Positions 53,153 to 63,807 of a stretch of DNA of 64,000 bases are shown one piece after another; position 1 is the stretch's first letter, and every line of letters begins with the position of its first letter. Made by a program: the position numbers and the translations under genes. Under the pieces are notes generated by a model. That model saw nothing but the letters and a program-made list of their open reading frames with translations, was not told the DNA's origin and searched no databases. This DNA is from Anabaena sphaerica FACHB-251 (lineage in GTDB: Bacteria > Cyanobacteriota > Cyanobacteriia > Cyanobacteriales > Nostocaceae): NCBI RefSeq assembly GCF_014696825.1, contig NZ_JACJQU010000010.1, positions 121,037-185,036 of the forward strand, written 5' to 3'.

Positions 53153-54032
53153 ATGGATAACACACTGCAATTATTAACCCCTATACAACTCGGTACTTAC
53201 ACCTTACCGAATCGTCTGGTGATGGCTCCTTTAACCCGCTGTCGTGCTGCGGCTGGCAACGTTCCCTACGAACTCCATGCCACCTACTATGCACAACGAG
53301 CAACCGCTGGACTGATTATTTCCGAAGCAACCCAAGTCTGTCCCCAAGGACAAGGTTATCCCGCTACCCCCGGCATCCATTCAGCTGAACAGATTGCTGG
53401 CTGGAAAAAAGTTACCCAAGCGGTTCACGACAAAGGTGGTCGCATTTTTCTGCAACTCTGGCACGTTGGGCGCATTTCCCATCCTGATTTTCAGCCAAAT
53501 GGTGAATTACCCGTTGCCCCTAGCGCGATCGCCCCAACAGGAGAAGTCGGAACTTACGAAGGCATGAAACCCTACGTCGCGCCTCGCGCCCTTGAACTCG
53601 AAGAAATTCCCAGCGTGATTGAACAATATCGTCAAGGTGCGAAAAATGCCCTGGAAGCAGGTTTTGACGGCGTTGAAGTACATGGCGCAAATGGTTATCT
53701 GATTGATCAATTTTTGCAAGACTGCACCAACCACCGCACCGATGCCTATGGCGGCTCAGTAGAAAATCGATCGCGCTTTTTGATGGAAGTTCTGGAAGCT
53801 GTGACTGAAGTCTGGGGTGGAGATCGCGTTGGTTTGCGATTATCTCCTTCTGGCAGTTTTAACGACATGGGTGACTCAGACCCCAAGACCCTATTCAGCT
53901 ATGTTGTGCAGGAACTTAACAAATTTAACTTAGCCTACCTGCACCTCATCGAACCCCGTCTCGATGCGAGCCAAGATACCCTAGAACACCTCAGTAGCGA
54001 CCTCACCTCTGGTTTTTTCCGTCCCCTGTTTA

Positions 54033-54208
54033 CCCCTCTTCTGTCAAAATGGGGAAATGCAATACCTGAAAGGTTTACGGGGCTTTAGTTTTGACATTTT
54101 GTCCTCAAATTTTATTTTTTAATAAGAAATAAAGCGTCAAACCTTGATGAAATCAGAGTTACAAAAGATGAATTCGATTATTGTTTTCCAAGAGTGACAG
54201 AACAGGGT
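54033..54208. mobile_element. TA-flanked MITE inside the OYE gene (176 bp)
   Basis: The left end CCCCTCTTCTGTCA and the inverse of the right end, ACCCTGTTCTGTCA, match at 12 of 14 positions, and TA lies on both sides (54031-54032, 54209-54210). It codes for no transposase. The terminal sequence and TA target suggest mobilisation by an IS630/Tc1-type enzyme. Confidence 0.7.
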
Positions 54209-54210
54209 TA

Positions 54211-55601
<1,391 letters not shown>

Positions 55602-55604
55602 TAA

Positions 55605-55773
55605 TTCGTAATTGATAATAATGCCTCCGGCAGGCTACGCCAACGTAATTCGTAATTGCAATTAGTGGAGGCTTGAACCTACCACTGATTGTAGACCACT
55701 AAATCTTTGATTTAGTGGAGGCTTGTACCCTCTTTAATTACGAATTACGAATTACGAATTAGTAATTATTTGG
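55605..55773. repeat. Intergenic region of short AATTACGAATT repeats
   Basis: It holds several copies of AATTCGTAATT or its complement, a TGCCTCCGGCAGGCTACGCC hairpin near 55622, and two copies of TTAGTGGAGGCTTG (near 55660 and 55710). These are common intergenic elements. No gene seen. Confidence 0.55.
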
Positions 55774-57642
55774 TCAACCTTGCAATCCGGGAGTTTGATA
55801 AACTCGTGATACAAAATTCTCCAAAACATCAGGTTCTTGATGATTACTAGACTCCTGTACTGTCGCCACATCTTCCTCTGGTAATGGCAACATCCTTCCT
55901 GCTTCCTCAATGCGGTCATACAATGCCTGGGTTAACATTTTAATATCAGGAATTGTCACCTGACTTTCTAATGCAAGTCTAACTTGTTTATCCCACAGAT
56001 TCTCACTTTCTTTAGCTCGTTTTTCATCTGTTTTCGACACAGGAATAATTAAAGGATAAGGAATAGAAGCTTGTCCCCCTGAACCGTAGCCAGGGCTGGT
56101 AATTACACATTTACCTTGGGGAAATTTGAGAATTTCATCGGCACTGATAACAGGCATTTTTTGTAAATTCTCACTCCAGCTTATGGAACGGCTCATTTGT
56201 CCGCCCAAAGAACGTCCTGTAGTACGATTTTTAATTAATACTTCCTTTTCACCGTAGCGTTTTGAGTAATCTTCCGCCGTTTTGTAGTTACCAGGATTAA
56301 ATAAAACATGGGTACTGCAAGCTGATGCGATCGCACTTCCCATTTTATCCCCATAAATATCGTAAAGCTGCTCTAAACTTTGAATACCCAAAATAAAACA
56401 AGCACCATTGGAACGGTATTCATTAATCCATTGTGGCAGTCTATCCAGCTTAATTGATGGTAATTCATCTAGGGAAATAATCAACGGGTCTTTACGGGGA
56501 CGACTCAAATTACCGACAATCATTAAGTGCATTGCAGCTGCTAACAAGGGACCGACCACACTGCGACGTTCATCATCCAGCTTGAATACTACCATTTCTC
56601 TTCCTTCTAGCTGAGTGGGAATATCCGATTTACCGATGAATGCCCGCAGCAAATCAGCTTGAATAAAAGAAGAGAAAGTACCTGCGGCGGTGGTTAAAAT
56701 CCCGGAAACGGTCTTTTCTGCATCTTTAGCACTCAAAAATTGAATAAACGAAGTGGCTACCCATTCGTCTAAGCGTTTTGACTGTACTGCATGGTCAAGA
56801 CGTTGTACCAATTTTGGCAACCGCAACACTGCATACAGCATCGCCATATCTGGGTAAGGTGAACCCTTGACTAACTGTAATAGTGCTTTTGCTAACAAAT
56901 CCCCAGCTTTAGCAAAGAATTCATCGCTTTTACCACCACTAGCAGCATTGCGGTTGATAACTTGGCCAATTTCCCCAGCCATTACCCCATCCCGCGCATC
57001 ACGCATATAATCAAGGGGATTGATCACACCGCTAAACGCTTCACCGGGGGCAAATACTCGCACTTTATAGCCATACCTTGCAGCTAAGGGTGCGTGCAGT
57101 TGCATTTGCAGCCCCTTCTTATCGTAGAGTATAATCGGAAACCCTTGCTGCATAGCACTTTCTAGCATCCGGTCAATGGTTGAGTAAGTTTTTCCCGATC
57201 CAGGCGCACCTATTACCAGTGTTCCCCGTTCGGCATGAGGAAACCATACTGTAGGTGCTGCACCTAGCATGGTTTGGAGGTTAGCCATTAAACCCCGCCA
57301 TTTACCTTTTGCCCAATAACGGGGTGTACCAGACCAGAGGGTAACTTTATTATGTTTGCGTTGTTTGAGTTGTTTAAGTGCGAGGTTAGTAGCTGCTAGT
57401 TTTTCGCTGATACCGCAGACTTTACCAGTGGTGATTTTACCTTTACCAGTACCACTGATTTGCAGCAGAATTAACACTACCAGTAGTCCACCTATCATTG
57501 TCCAGCCTTGGGGGTTGTTGTATTGTTGCAGGAATTTACTGAAGTCAATGCTGGCTAGTGTTGGTTGGTAGGATGGTAGGTTAATTAGTGCTGAGTGAGT
57601 GGTGAGATGGTGGGTTAGTAAGTTTTGCTGGTAAGGGTTCAT
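55774..57642 (-). CDS. Type IV coupling-protein-like ATPase (VirD4/TraD/TraG)
   Basis: From the ATG at 57642 (MNPYQQNLLTHHLTT) the product has 622 residues. An N-terminal hydrophobic segment (WTMIGGLLVVLILLQI) anchors it. Walker A is VIGAPGSGKTYSTID, Walker B PLIISLDELPSI, with ACFILGIQSLEQLYDIYG after it, the usual TraD/TraG pattern. Such ATPases bring relaxosome DNA to the conjugation channel. No relaxase or channel gene is in the window, so whether the replicon transfers itself is open. The C-terminal 60 residues are acidic. Confidence 0.9.
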   Translation of the reverse strand: MNPYQQNLLTHHLTTHSALINLPSYQPTLASIDFSKFLQQYNNPQGWTMIGGLLVVLILLQISGTGKGKITTGKVCGISEKLAATNLALKQLKQRKHNKVTLWSGTPRYWAKGKWRGLMANLQTMLGAAPTVWFPHAERGTLVIGAPGSGKTYSTIDRMLESAMQQGFPIILYDKKGLQMQLHAPLAARYGYKVRVFAPGEAFSGVINPLDYMRDARDGVMAGEIGQVINRNAASGGKSDEFFAKAGDLLAKALLQLVKGSPYPDMAMLYAVLRLPKLVQRLDHAVQSKRLDEWVATSFIQFLSAKDAEKTVSGILTTAAGTFSSFIQADLLRAFIGKSDIPTQLEGREMVVFKLDDERRSVVGPLLAAAMHLMIVGNLSRPRKDPLIISLDELPSIKLDRLPQWINEYRSNGACFILGIQSLEQLYDIYGDKMGSAIASACSTHVLFNPGNYKTAEDYSKRYGEKEVLIKNRTTGRSLGGQMSRSISWSENLQKMPVISADEILKFPQGKCVITSPGYGSGGQASIPYPLIIPVSKTDEKRAKESENLWDKQVRLALESQVTIPDIKMLTQALYDRIEEAGRMLPLPEEDVATVQESSNHQEPDVLENFVSRVYQTPGLQG

Positions 57643-57856
57643 GGCGGTTGTGTGTGGGTTTACCAGCAATTTTAGTGATCACGGTAGAGTTAGGGTATTA
57701 ACCTTTTGGATATTTTTTTATAAAGAAATCGAGTGAGCAAAAACCACTGAAATAAAGTATCAAAGCATGGCAAATATACTTTGCTGTGCTTTAGACAATG
57801 GATGTAGGTGAGCGCAAACCCCCTTTAGGGTCAGTCTGTCAATGTTACTGTTAATT

Positions 57857-57890
57857 AACCCCACAGTAGTTAATGAAAAGTGGGGTTTTT
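57857..57890. terminator. Hairpin with T-run
   Basis: AACCCCAC and GTGGGGTT form an 8-bp stem around AGTAGTTAATGAAAA, followed by TTTTT on the + strand. It lies just after the stop of the Rpn-type gene, so it probably ends that minus-strand transcript, though the better T-run faces the + strand. Confidence 0.55.
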
Positions 57891-57897
57891 AATTAAT

Positions 57898-58839
57898 CTA
57901 AGACTCTGGTTTATTTTGTAACCATTGTTCTAAATCAGTGACAGTGGAGAAATCCAGGAGTGCTTCACTTAGTAATTCTAATTGATCAATGTCTAAGGTA
58001 CGAATTGTATCAATTAATGATGATTCAATCTCACCAAATCGCCGATTTAGTAATCGAATAATTACTCTTTGTTCACCCCGTTCCATTGCTAATTCTTCTG
58101 TGGGACTAATGAATGGCATTTTCTTTTCCTCCTCTAAATGTTGGATTTTAGTTACTAATCCTCGTTGCAATTCTTTGGGTAATGACATCATTTTATCAAT
58201 GATCTTAAATAGTTTAACAATTTGTTCTCTTGTTAAACCCCGCTCATAAAGTCCACGAATTAATGTCCATTTCCATTGCTCCCGTTCTGAAAAATTACCA
58301 GTGGTGGCTTTGGTTTTTAAATGTGCCATTACTATGATAGCAAAGGGATTATTGCTGGCTTCTAATTCAGTCCACCGTGATTCATAGTCTAGGAGTTTGG
58401 CAATGGGGAACTTCAAACTTAATTCGCAATCTAACATAGCTTGATGATAACTGTTTGGTCGCCAAGTGGAACTTGTGTCTCCTAAAATTGCTAAACCCAC
58501 GACAAATTGATGGTAAAGGTCAAAGGCACGGTAATTATAAATGTACATCCGTTGTGCAAAATTCGCGTCATAATGACTTTGGACTTCAATATGAATTAAA
58601 ATCCATATCTGTTGTTTGTCCAATAGCCACACTTTGTAAAGTTTATCTGCAATTCTTGTTTCTGTTTCTGATAACCCAGTAATTTCTTGCAGTTCTTTAT
58701 CAAGTGGTTCAGGTTTTTGTGTCCAATCAATTGCTTCATAAACCGAAGGAAAGAAGAATGATAGAAAACTATCAAAATAGTTGTTTAGTGCTTCTTTCCA
58801 GGATTCATCGTAATTTGCAGTAATTTCATTTTTGGTCAT
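57898..58839 (-). CDS. Rpn-type PD-(D/E)XK nuclease/transposase with DUF4351 tail
   Basis: A 313-residue protein. The Rpn core shows YFDSFLSFFFPSVYEAIDW, TRIADKLYKVWL with the catalytic Asp, and ILIHIEVQSHYD in which Glu-x-Gln is the usual variant. The C-terminal 60 residues (RVIIRLLNRRFGEIES to LEQWLQ) are the DUF4351 module often fused to it in cyanobacteria. Rpn proteins are linked to DNA cleavage and recombination; this cyanobacterial branch is abundant and its role is unknown. Confidence 0.88.
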   Translation of the reverse strand: MTKNEITANYDESWKEALNNYFDSFLSFFFPSVYEAIDWTQKPEPLDKELQEITGLSETETRIADKLYKVWLLDKQQIWILIHIEVQSHYDANFAQRMYIYNYRAFDLYHQFVVGLAILGDTSSTWRPNSYHQAMLDCELSLKFPIAKLLDYESRWTELEASNNPFAIIVMAHLKTKATTGNFSEREQWKWTLIRGLYERGLTREQIVKLFKIIDKMMSLPKELQRGLVTKIQHLEEEKKMPFISPTEELAMERGEQRVIIRLLNRRFGEIESSLIDTIRTLDIDQLELLSEALLDFSTVTDLEQWLQNKPES

Positions 58840-59427
58840 AAAACGCTATGCTAATAATAGTTATTTCTACCTCAGTTTTTCTAATCTAATATGTTGTCTC
58901 TACTTAATATTTTAACATAGAATTGTTAATTGATAATAAATATTATATGTTTTAAATAAATCCATCACAATCTATGGCAATTGAAAATTTCCGTAAGTTT
59001 TGACCACAAACTACACCAATAAGTAGTCGTGCAAAATAGATTGTACTTTTGAGGGAGTATGATTTCAACCATAACATTGCCACATTAGTCGCCGTAAGGT
59101 TCATGATGACATGAGTTTAATGGCACTGACAACCTCCATTTCAACCATAACATTGCCGCAATGAGAATTTTCTAACTTGATGTTGCCGTAATTTTTCAGC
59201 ATTGATAAAAATTTTTCTGTTTCACCCAGCTTGAATGATTGTTGAGTTTAAAATTTAATTGCTTCTATTTTTCAACCATCATCTTGCCGTTGCGATTTTC
59301 AACCATCACCTTGCCGTTGCGGCAATATTATGCTTGAAATCACAATCATATTCGCAGATAATCATAATTAACAACTAAATTTTGAGGCTAACGCCTCAGA
59401 CATTGGACAATCATATTATACAGTTCA
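58840..59427. other. Non-coding region with iterons
   Basis: About 590 nt between the Rpn-type gene and the acidic-tailed protein. From 59063 to 59320 it carries repeats listed separately. Nothing else is seen. It is a candidate origin, partition site or transposon end. Confidence 0.45.
59063..59330 (+). repeat. TTTCAACCAT-type iterons
   Basis: Four direct copies of TTTCAACCATMAYVTTGCC start at 59063, 59138, 59270 and 59297, and a diverged copy TTTCTAACTTGATGTTGCC at 59168. Most are followed by G and a short GC-rich tail (GTTGCG, GCAATG). Spacings are 75, 30, 102 and 27 nt. Confidence 0.75.
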
Positions 59428-60513
59428 ATGGTTAAATCAAGAGCTACAAACAACTCTCATCGCCCTAATCAATCTAGCAGCAAAACTACTGCTTCTCAAC
59501 CTAAAACTTCAAAAGCTAAACCAAATGACACGGATGCTTATGACTTTGAAGGAGAAGAATTTGAAATAGACCCAGAACTATTTGATGATAATTATAACCA
59601 AGTCCGTAAACCGCTTCTTCCCTATGGCATTGTCGTTAACGATAAACCTGCTGGACTTTTGATTCCAGAAGACCAGTTAGAAAAAGCTGGTTGGATAGAA
59701 ATGCCAACAGAAGATGACTTAACTACTGTCACTTTAACTGAAGATGTTACCGGATTATTAATTACTGAAGGTCGGTTACTGGTTTTAGGTTTTGCACCAG
59801 AATATATCCGCTATAAATCAGATGTGGAAGATGTGGGTGGTTCGTTTGTTGGACTTTATGATGACTACAGAAATAGTCTTGATAAAAGAACAATGGATGT
59901 CTGTTCAGAACACGCAATTATGTTTCTGGATGACAAAAACAAACCATTACATACTACTCCTATTGTAGTCCGATTTAAAAATGTGGCTCTTTGGAGTTTT
60001 AAATCAGTGCGTGAGGAGTTTTATCGTTCCTTAGAGAAAACCTTTGCTGATTATTTCCAAGTGCCATTTAGCGGTAAAAGCGATAAATGGCGAAGTTTAG
60101 GGGTGCTGGAAGTGGAGTTTAAAGCAGTTAAAGAAGGTGAAGGTAAGAATAAACACAATTGTTGCAAAACAGTAGCTTACACCAAACCTACAGTTGATAA
60201 TTTCCCCCAACTGTATTTAGGTAAACCCGCAGCTAAAAATTTAGTTTGGCAACAACATGATGCGATCGCTGGTTTTAATGAACCACAATCTCTACCTGCT
60301 TTACCAGGAGAATCAACTTCTGTAGAGGTGGAAGTGCTACCACCAAACAAGAATAAAAGCAAAACTCAAACTGTCCGTAAGTCCAAAACTGCAACCAAAG
60401 CACCCCGGAAAATTCAAGTGGTTGAAGAAGAAGATGATTTCCTAGATGAAGATGATGATTTAGAAAACGAGTTGGATGATGATGATTTCGTTTTTGAAGA
60501 CGATGACGAGTAG
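59428..60513 (+). CDS. DUF5895-like plasmid protein with acidic tail
   Basis: A 361-residue protein. The N-terminal 40 residues are basic and low-complexity; the core includes LPYGIVVNDKPAGLLIPEDQ, which I associate with the cyanobacterial DUF5895 family, and TGLLITEGRLLVLGFAPEY. After a basic Lys/Thr/Pro linker the last 35 residues are almost all Asp and Glu, ending VFEDDDE. An acidic C-terminal tail after a folded core is the layout of single-stranded-DNA-binding proteins, so a role in plasmid DNA handling is plausible. It lies directly downstream of the iterons. Confidence 0.72.
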   Translation: MVKSRATNNSHRPNQSSSKTTASQPKTSKAKPNDTDAYDFEGEEFEIDPELFDDNYNQVRKPLLPYGIVVNDKPAGLLIPEDQLEKAGWIEMPTEDDLTTVTLTEDVTGLLITEGRLLVLGFAPEYIRYKSDVEDVGGSFVGLYDDYRNSLDKRTMDVCSEHAIMFLDDKNKPLHTTPIVVRFKNVALWSFKSVREEFYRSLEKTFADYFQVPFSGKSDKWRSLGVLEVEFKAVKEGEGKNKHNCCKTVAYTKPTVDNFPQLYLGKPAAKNLVWQQHDAIAGFNEPQSLPALPGESTSVEVEVLPPNKNKSKTQTVRKSKTATKAPRKIQVVEEEDDFLDEDDDLENELDDDDFVFEDDDE

Positions 60514-61061
60514 TTCAACGCTATTGAATCATCTGTTTTGAATAAGAAATCTACTGTAGTCAAAAACTATGGTAGATTTCTGATTATAAAAGCCAGACCT
60601 TATTATTATTTACAGTCATTTTGAGGTAAATAAGTAAGTGGGTATTAAAAATTGTCGTTATGACAAGGGAACAGAGAACAGGGAAGAGGTTTTGGGATAT
60701 TTTACTTTTCGTTACATACTACTCTTCGAGAAGCTGCTGCTCGTCTACGGTTTTTTTCTGTTCACATACTTAGACAAAATATAGTAATTCCCATTCAAGT
60801 GAGAAGCAATAATAATTAAACACAGATGGACGCAGATAAACGCAGATAATTTTGTACTTAATTAGACTAGGAAATGTTATATTTAGTAATCTGTGTTATT
60901 TCCTTACTTGAATTTACGTTGGGAATTATAGTAGTATAGCAATAGATAAAATTGTTAGGACATTTTTCTATTTATTGTCTGTTCCCTGTTCTCTTTGAAT
61001 TAAAATACAATGTCCTGACTAATATATCTGTTTAATCCTGATAAAAGGAAAAAATATAATT
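60514..61061. other. Intergenic region with common short repeats
   Basis: About 550 nt without a gene. It holds GGGAACAGAGAACAGGGAAG near 60667, an ACGCAGATAAACGCAGATAA-type repeat near 60830 and a CTTCGAGAAGCTGCTGCTCG palindromic stretch near 60726. These are widespread intergenic repeats in this group. Confidence 0.5.
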
Positions 61062-61409
61062 ATGCAAATCACTATCGAGATTCCCGAAGATATTGGCAAC
61101 CAACTACAACAAAACTGGCAAGACTTACCCCAAAAAATCCTAGAAACTTTAGCAATAGAAGCTTATCGGAGCGGTATTATGACTGCTGGACAAATTCAAG
61201 AGTTACTAAAATTTGATTCACTTTCAAAAACTCAAGTTTTTTTAAACCAATCTCAGGTATCTCTAAATTATACCCAAGAAAATCTAGGACAAGCTCAACA
61301 AACAAAGATGTTAGCTGATGATATTAAACAACTCCAACAAATCTGTATTGAAGAAGATTATTCCTTAGAAATTCCCTCTCGTCAAGACCGTCCTAATTCG
61401 TTTTTTTAA
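61062..61409 (+). CDS. UPF0175-like antitoxin
   Basis: A 115-residue protein starting MQITIEIPEDIGNQLQQNW, with LPQKILETLAIEAYRSGIMT and GQIQELLKF, the UPF0175 (Phd-like partner) pattern. The middle has a Gln/Asn-rich repeat (LNQSQVSLNYTQENLGQAQ) unlike standard 80-90-residue members. It lies 8 nt before a PIN-domain toxin start, as in vapBC-like pairs, but that toxin is truncated. Confidence 0.75.
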   Translation: MQITIEIPEDIGNQLQQNWQDLPQKILETLAIEAYRSGIMTAGQIQELLKFDSLSKTQVFLNQSQVSLNYTQENLGQAQQTKMLADDIKQLQQICIEEDYSLEIPSRQDRPNSFF

Positions 61410-61417
61410 TACCTGCA

Positions 61418-61603
61418 ATGACTTTCTTATGTGATACTAATATCATTAGCGAATTAGTGCGACCTCAGCCTAATCCTGGTGTTTTAACATGGGTAAATAA
61501 TTTGTCTTCGATAAATATTAGTGTAATTACTTTAGAAGAAATACATTATGGGTTAAAATCAAAACCTAATCTAAGAATGGCTCTATCGAACTTAGTATGC
61601 TAA
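61418..61603 (+). pseudogene. Truncated PIN-domain (VapC-like) toxin
   Basis: The 61-residue product keeps the first catalytic Asp in FLCDTNIISELVRPQP and the Glu in VITLEEIHYGLK but stops after LRMALSNLVC. Normal VapC proteins have about 130-145 residues with two more acidic residues, which are absent. The truncation lies next to repeats of GGGAACAGGG (61618-61645), possibly the site of a deletion. Confidence 0.75.
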
Positions 61604-61612
61604 ACTAACAGG

Positions 61613-61691
61613 AACAGGGAACAGGGAACAGGGAACAGGGAACAGAAAGAATGTCAGATATTGAATAGGGAATAGGGAACAGGGAAGAGAA
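61613..61691. repeat. GGGAACAGGGAACAGGG repeats and local duplication
   Basis: About four units of GGAACAG followed by AGAAAGAATGTCAGATATT (ending near 61660), then a second GGGAACAGGGAAGAG with AGAAAGAATGTCAGATATT again (61688-61705). The duplicated part includes the start codon of the four-helix gene. Confidence 0.65.
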
Positions 61692-61726
61692 AGAATGTCA
61701 GATATTAATGATTTTAAAGACTTAAT

Positions 61727-63807
61727 CCCACATTCCGCAGATGCAACCCAGATAATTGATATTTTTGAAAAATCCCAGCCAGAAAAATTTTATTTACCTA
61801 ATTTTTCTGGCTGAGTTCAAATTTATAGTCCAAAAAATAGCGAGTATTACGAAAATAAATTTCACGATGTTTTAAAATAGATTCCCTGTTTCAATTAAAG
61901 CAGTCATTTCTGGTAAAATAAACATGAAAATTATAGCAAAGAATATTTCTATCTTCGCTTAAAATTTCTATTTACTAATTTTATCGAAAACTATCTGTAT
62001 CTTTTTGGTCAAATAAACTTGCATCAAATAATTAGATAATATTTACTACAACTCTTTCCTAAATACCTAACAATCTTTTCACGTTCCTCTGTTAAATTAC
62101 TCATTTGTTTTTGTCCATTTATGATTACCAAGTGTACAGCTTGAAACATCTGAAATACCCACCTCATTGTCGGTTTATTCGTGATTTTCTTAACTTGATT
62201 TCTAATCCCAGCATCAAATTTAGCTAGTTCTTGCCTTAACTTTCTTTGTGCAAGATTATAGACTAACAAACATAATCCCATTATCATGGCAATTGCTTCC
62301 ACTCTTTCAGGTGTTTTCACAAATACGCTTGATGTAAAAAACAGCGGATCTTTCAAAAACCTAAATCCTCTCTCATTAGATTGTTGGGCTTTATATTCTT
62401 CTAATACCTGCTCATCACTTAATTCATTTTTATCTAAGATATTCGTCGCTAATATAAATCTCCCGGCTTTAATTTTTTCAGTTTCTATTGCTGATTCTGA
62501 AGTTTCTATCTTACCTGTAACTTGATATCTTATTTGATTGGGTTCGGCTAATTTATTTGGTCTACCTGCTGTTTTATATTCTGCCTTTTCCATGTATTCT
62601 ATTTCTTTAATTTGGTGATATTTCCAGGACTTTGATAGTTTTTCTATTGCTATTTTAGCGTCTGGTTGACAAGCGAACTCTTGCTTGGATAGCTTTCTGA
62701 GTCCGGCTTCTGCTTTTTCTAACTGTTTTTTTACTTGTCTGTCTACTTGTTGGATACTTGATTTTTTTCTTAATTCACTTTCAACGATTATCCATCTTTG
62801 TTTTATGCCTCCATATTCTGATTCCCTCACCGCTATTCTATAGCCCTTTATTTGACTATTTTTCCATTCTGATTCTTTTATGTCTAAAATTTTATTCTGT
62901 GCTTCTTTGATACTTAATGGTACTCTTGTTATCCATTTTAATTCTCTCATTGCTGCTATGTTTTCTGCTGTATATAAGGCACTGTCTGCTACACTTATGC
63001 CCTCAAATGTCCATTGTTTTTTAAATTCTTTTAATCTCTCTACAAATACACTTTTATCATCTACATTTCCTGAGTCTACTTTTAAATATAATGGGATGTC
63101 TCCATCTCCTGTTACTATCATGTCTATGATAAATTGTTTCAGGTCTGGTCTTTTATCTCTTGAGTATCCATGAACTATTTCTATTGCTTTCATTTCTGGC
63201 TCTATTTCTAATTTGTTCTTTTCCATTTCTTCTGTCTCTTTTTTGTATTCTCCTTCTACACTCATCGAAGTTCCATCTAAATGGATGCTCTTGCTTTCTA
63301 CTTGGAATTTATGGGCTGCTTTTATGGCTACTGTTGTAAATATTTTTGTTGTTCCTACTTGATAATATTTGTCTAGTTCTCTTCCTAGCTTGTCGTCGTT
63401 TAAATGTTCTGGTAATACTCCTTCTCCTATTAGATGTTCTGTTGGTTTGCCTACAAAAAATTCGTCAAATAGGTATAATGGGGCGCTTAAAAACCCTAAT
63501 CCATTCAATATCATTGCTTTCATTACTTGTCCTGGTGTGAGATTTTCTTTTGTTTTTATTCCCACTATTTTATTCACTTCTTCTACCAATTCCATCTCAT
63601 CTATTATTCCTGCTACTATTCCCAAATGATCTATATTTAGGATTTGCATGGCAACTTGAGACTCTTTCATGACTTTTCCTTTATCTATTTGATGTTTATT
63701 ATTTTACGCTAAAATAGCCTGAAATTATTACTAGATAAGCGTTTCAGGTTTTGTATTTTTTACAATTCATAATTATTTAATCTGCTTCAATATCTGCGGA
63801 ATGTGGG
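61727..63807 (-). mobile_element. IS1634-type insertion sequence (2081 bp)
   Basis: Ends are perfect 16-bp inverted repeats CCCACATTCCGCAGAT, and the 6-bp target CTTAAT is present on both sides (61721-61726 and 63808-63813). It carries one transposase gene on the minus strand. The intact ends and clean duplication point to recent insertion. About 300 nt between the left end and the transposase stop are non-coding. Confidence 0.9.
62024..63670 (-). CDS. IS1634-family DDE transposase
   Basis: A 548-residue transposase (possible start also at 63649, MQILNIDHLGIVAGI). The N-terminal DUF4277-like part (residues 1-110) has TPGQVMKAMILNGLGF; the IS4-type catalytic core has Asp in IHLDGTSMSVEGEY, Asp in ISVADSALYT, and Glu in QQSNERGFRFLKDP. 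Length and motifs are normal, so the element could be active. A C-terminal basic stretch follows. Confidence 0.92.
   Translation of the reverse strand: MKESQVAMQILNIDHLGIVAGIIDEMELVEEVNKIVGIKTKENLTPGQVMKAMILNGLGFLSAPLYLFDEFFVGKPTEHLIGEGVLPEHLNDDKLGRELDKYYQVGTTKIFTTVAIKAAHKFQVESKSIHLDGTSMSVEGEYKKETEEMEKNKLEIEPEMKAIEIVHGYSRDKRPDLKQFIIDMIVTGDGDIPLYLKVDSGNVDDKSVFVERLKEFKKQWTFEGISVADSALYTAENIAAMRELKWITRVPLSIKEAQNKILDIKESEWKNSQIKGYRIAVRESEYGGIKQRWIIVESELRKKSSIQQVDRQVKKQLEKAEAGLRKLSKQEFACQPDAKIAIEKLSKSWKYHQIKEIEYMEKAEYKTAGRPNKLAEPNQIRYQVTGKIETSESAIETEKIKAGRFILATNILDKNELSDEQVLEEYKAQQSNERGFRFLKDPLFFTSSVFVKTPERVEAIAMIMGLCLLVYNLAQRKLRQELAKFDAGIRNQVKKITNKPTMRWVFQMFQAVHLVIINGQKQMSNLTEEREKIVRYLGKSCSKYYLII

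Noticed and set aside
59063..59330. Left or right end of a CRISPR-associated (type V-K, Tn7-like) transposon
   Set aside because: The repeats could be TnsB-type sites, but no tnsB, tnsC, tniQ or cas12k lies in the window and no matching opposite end was found.
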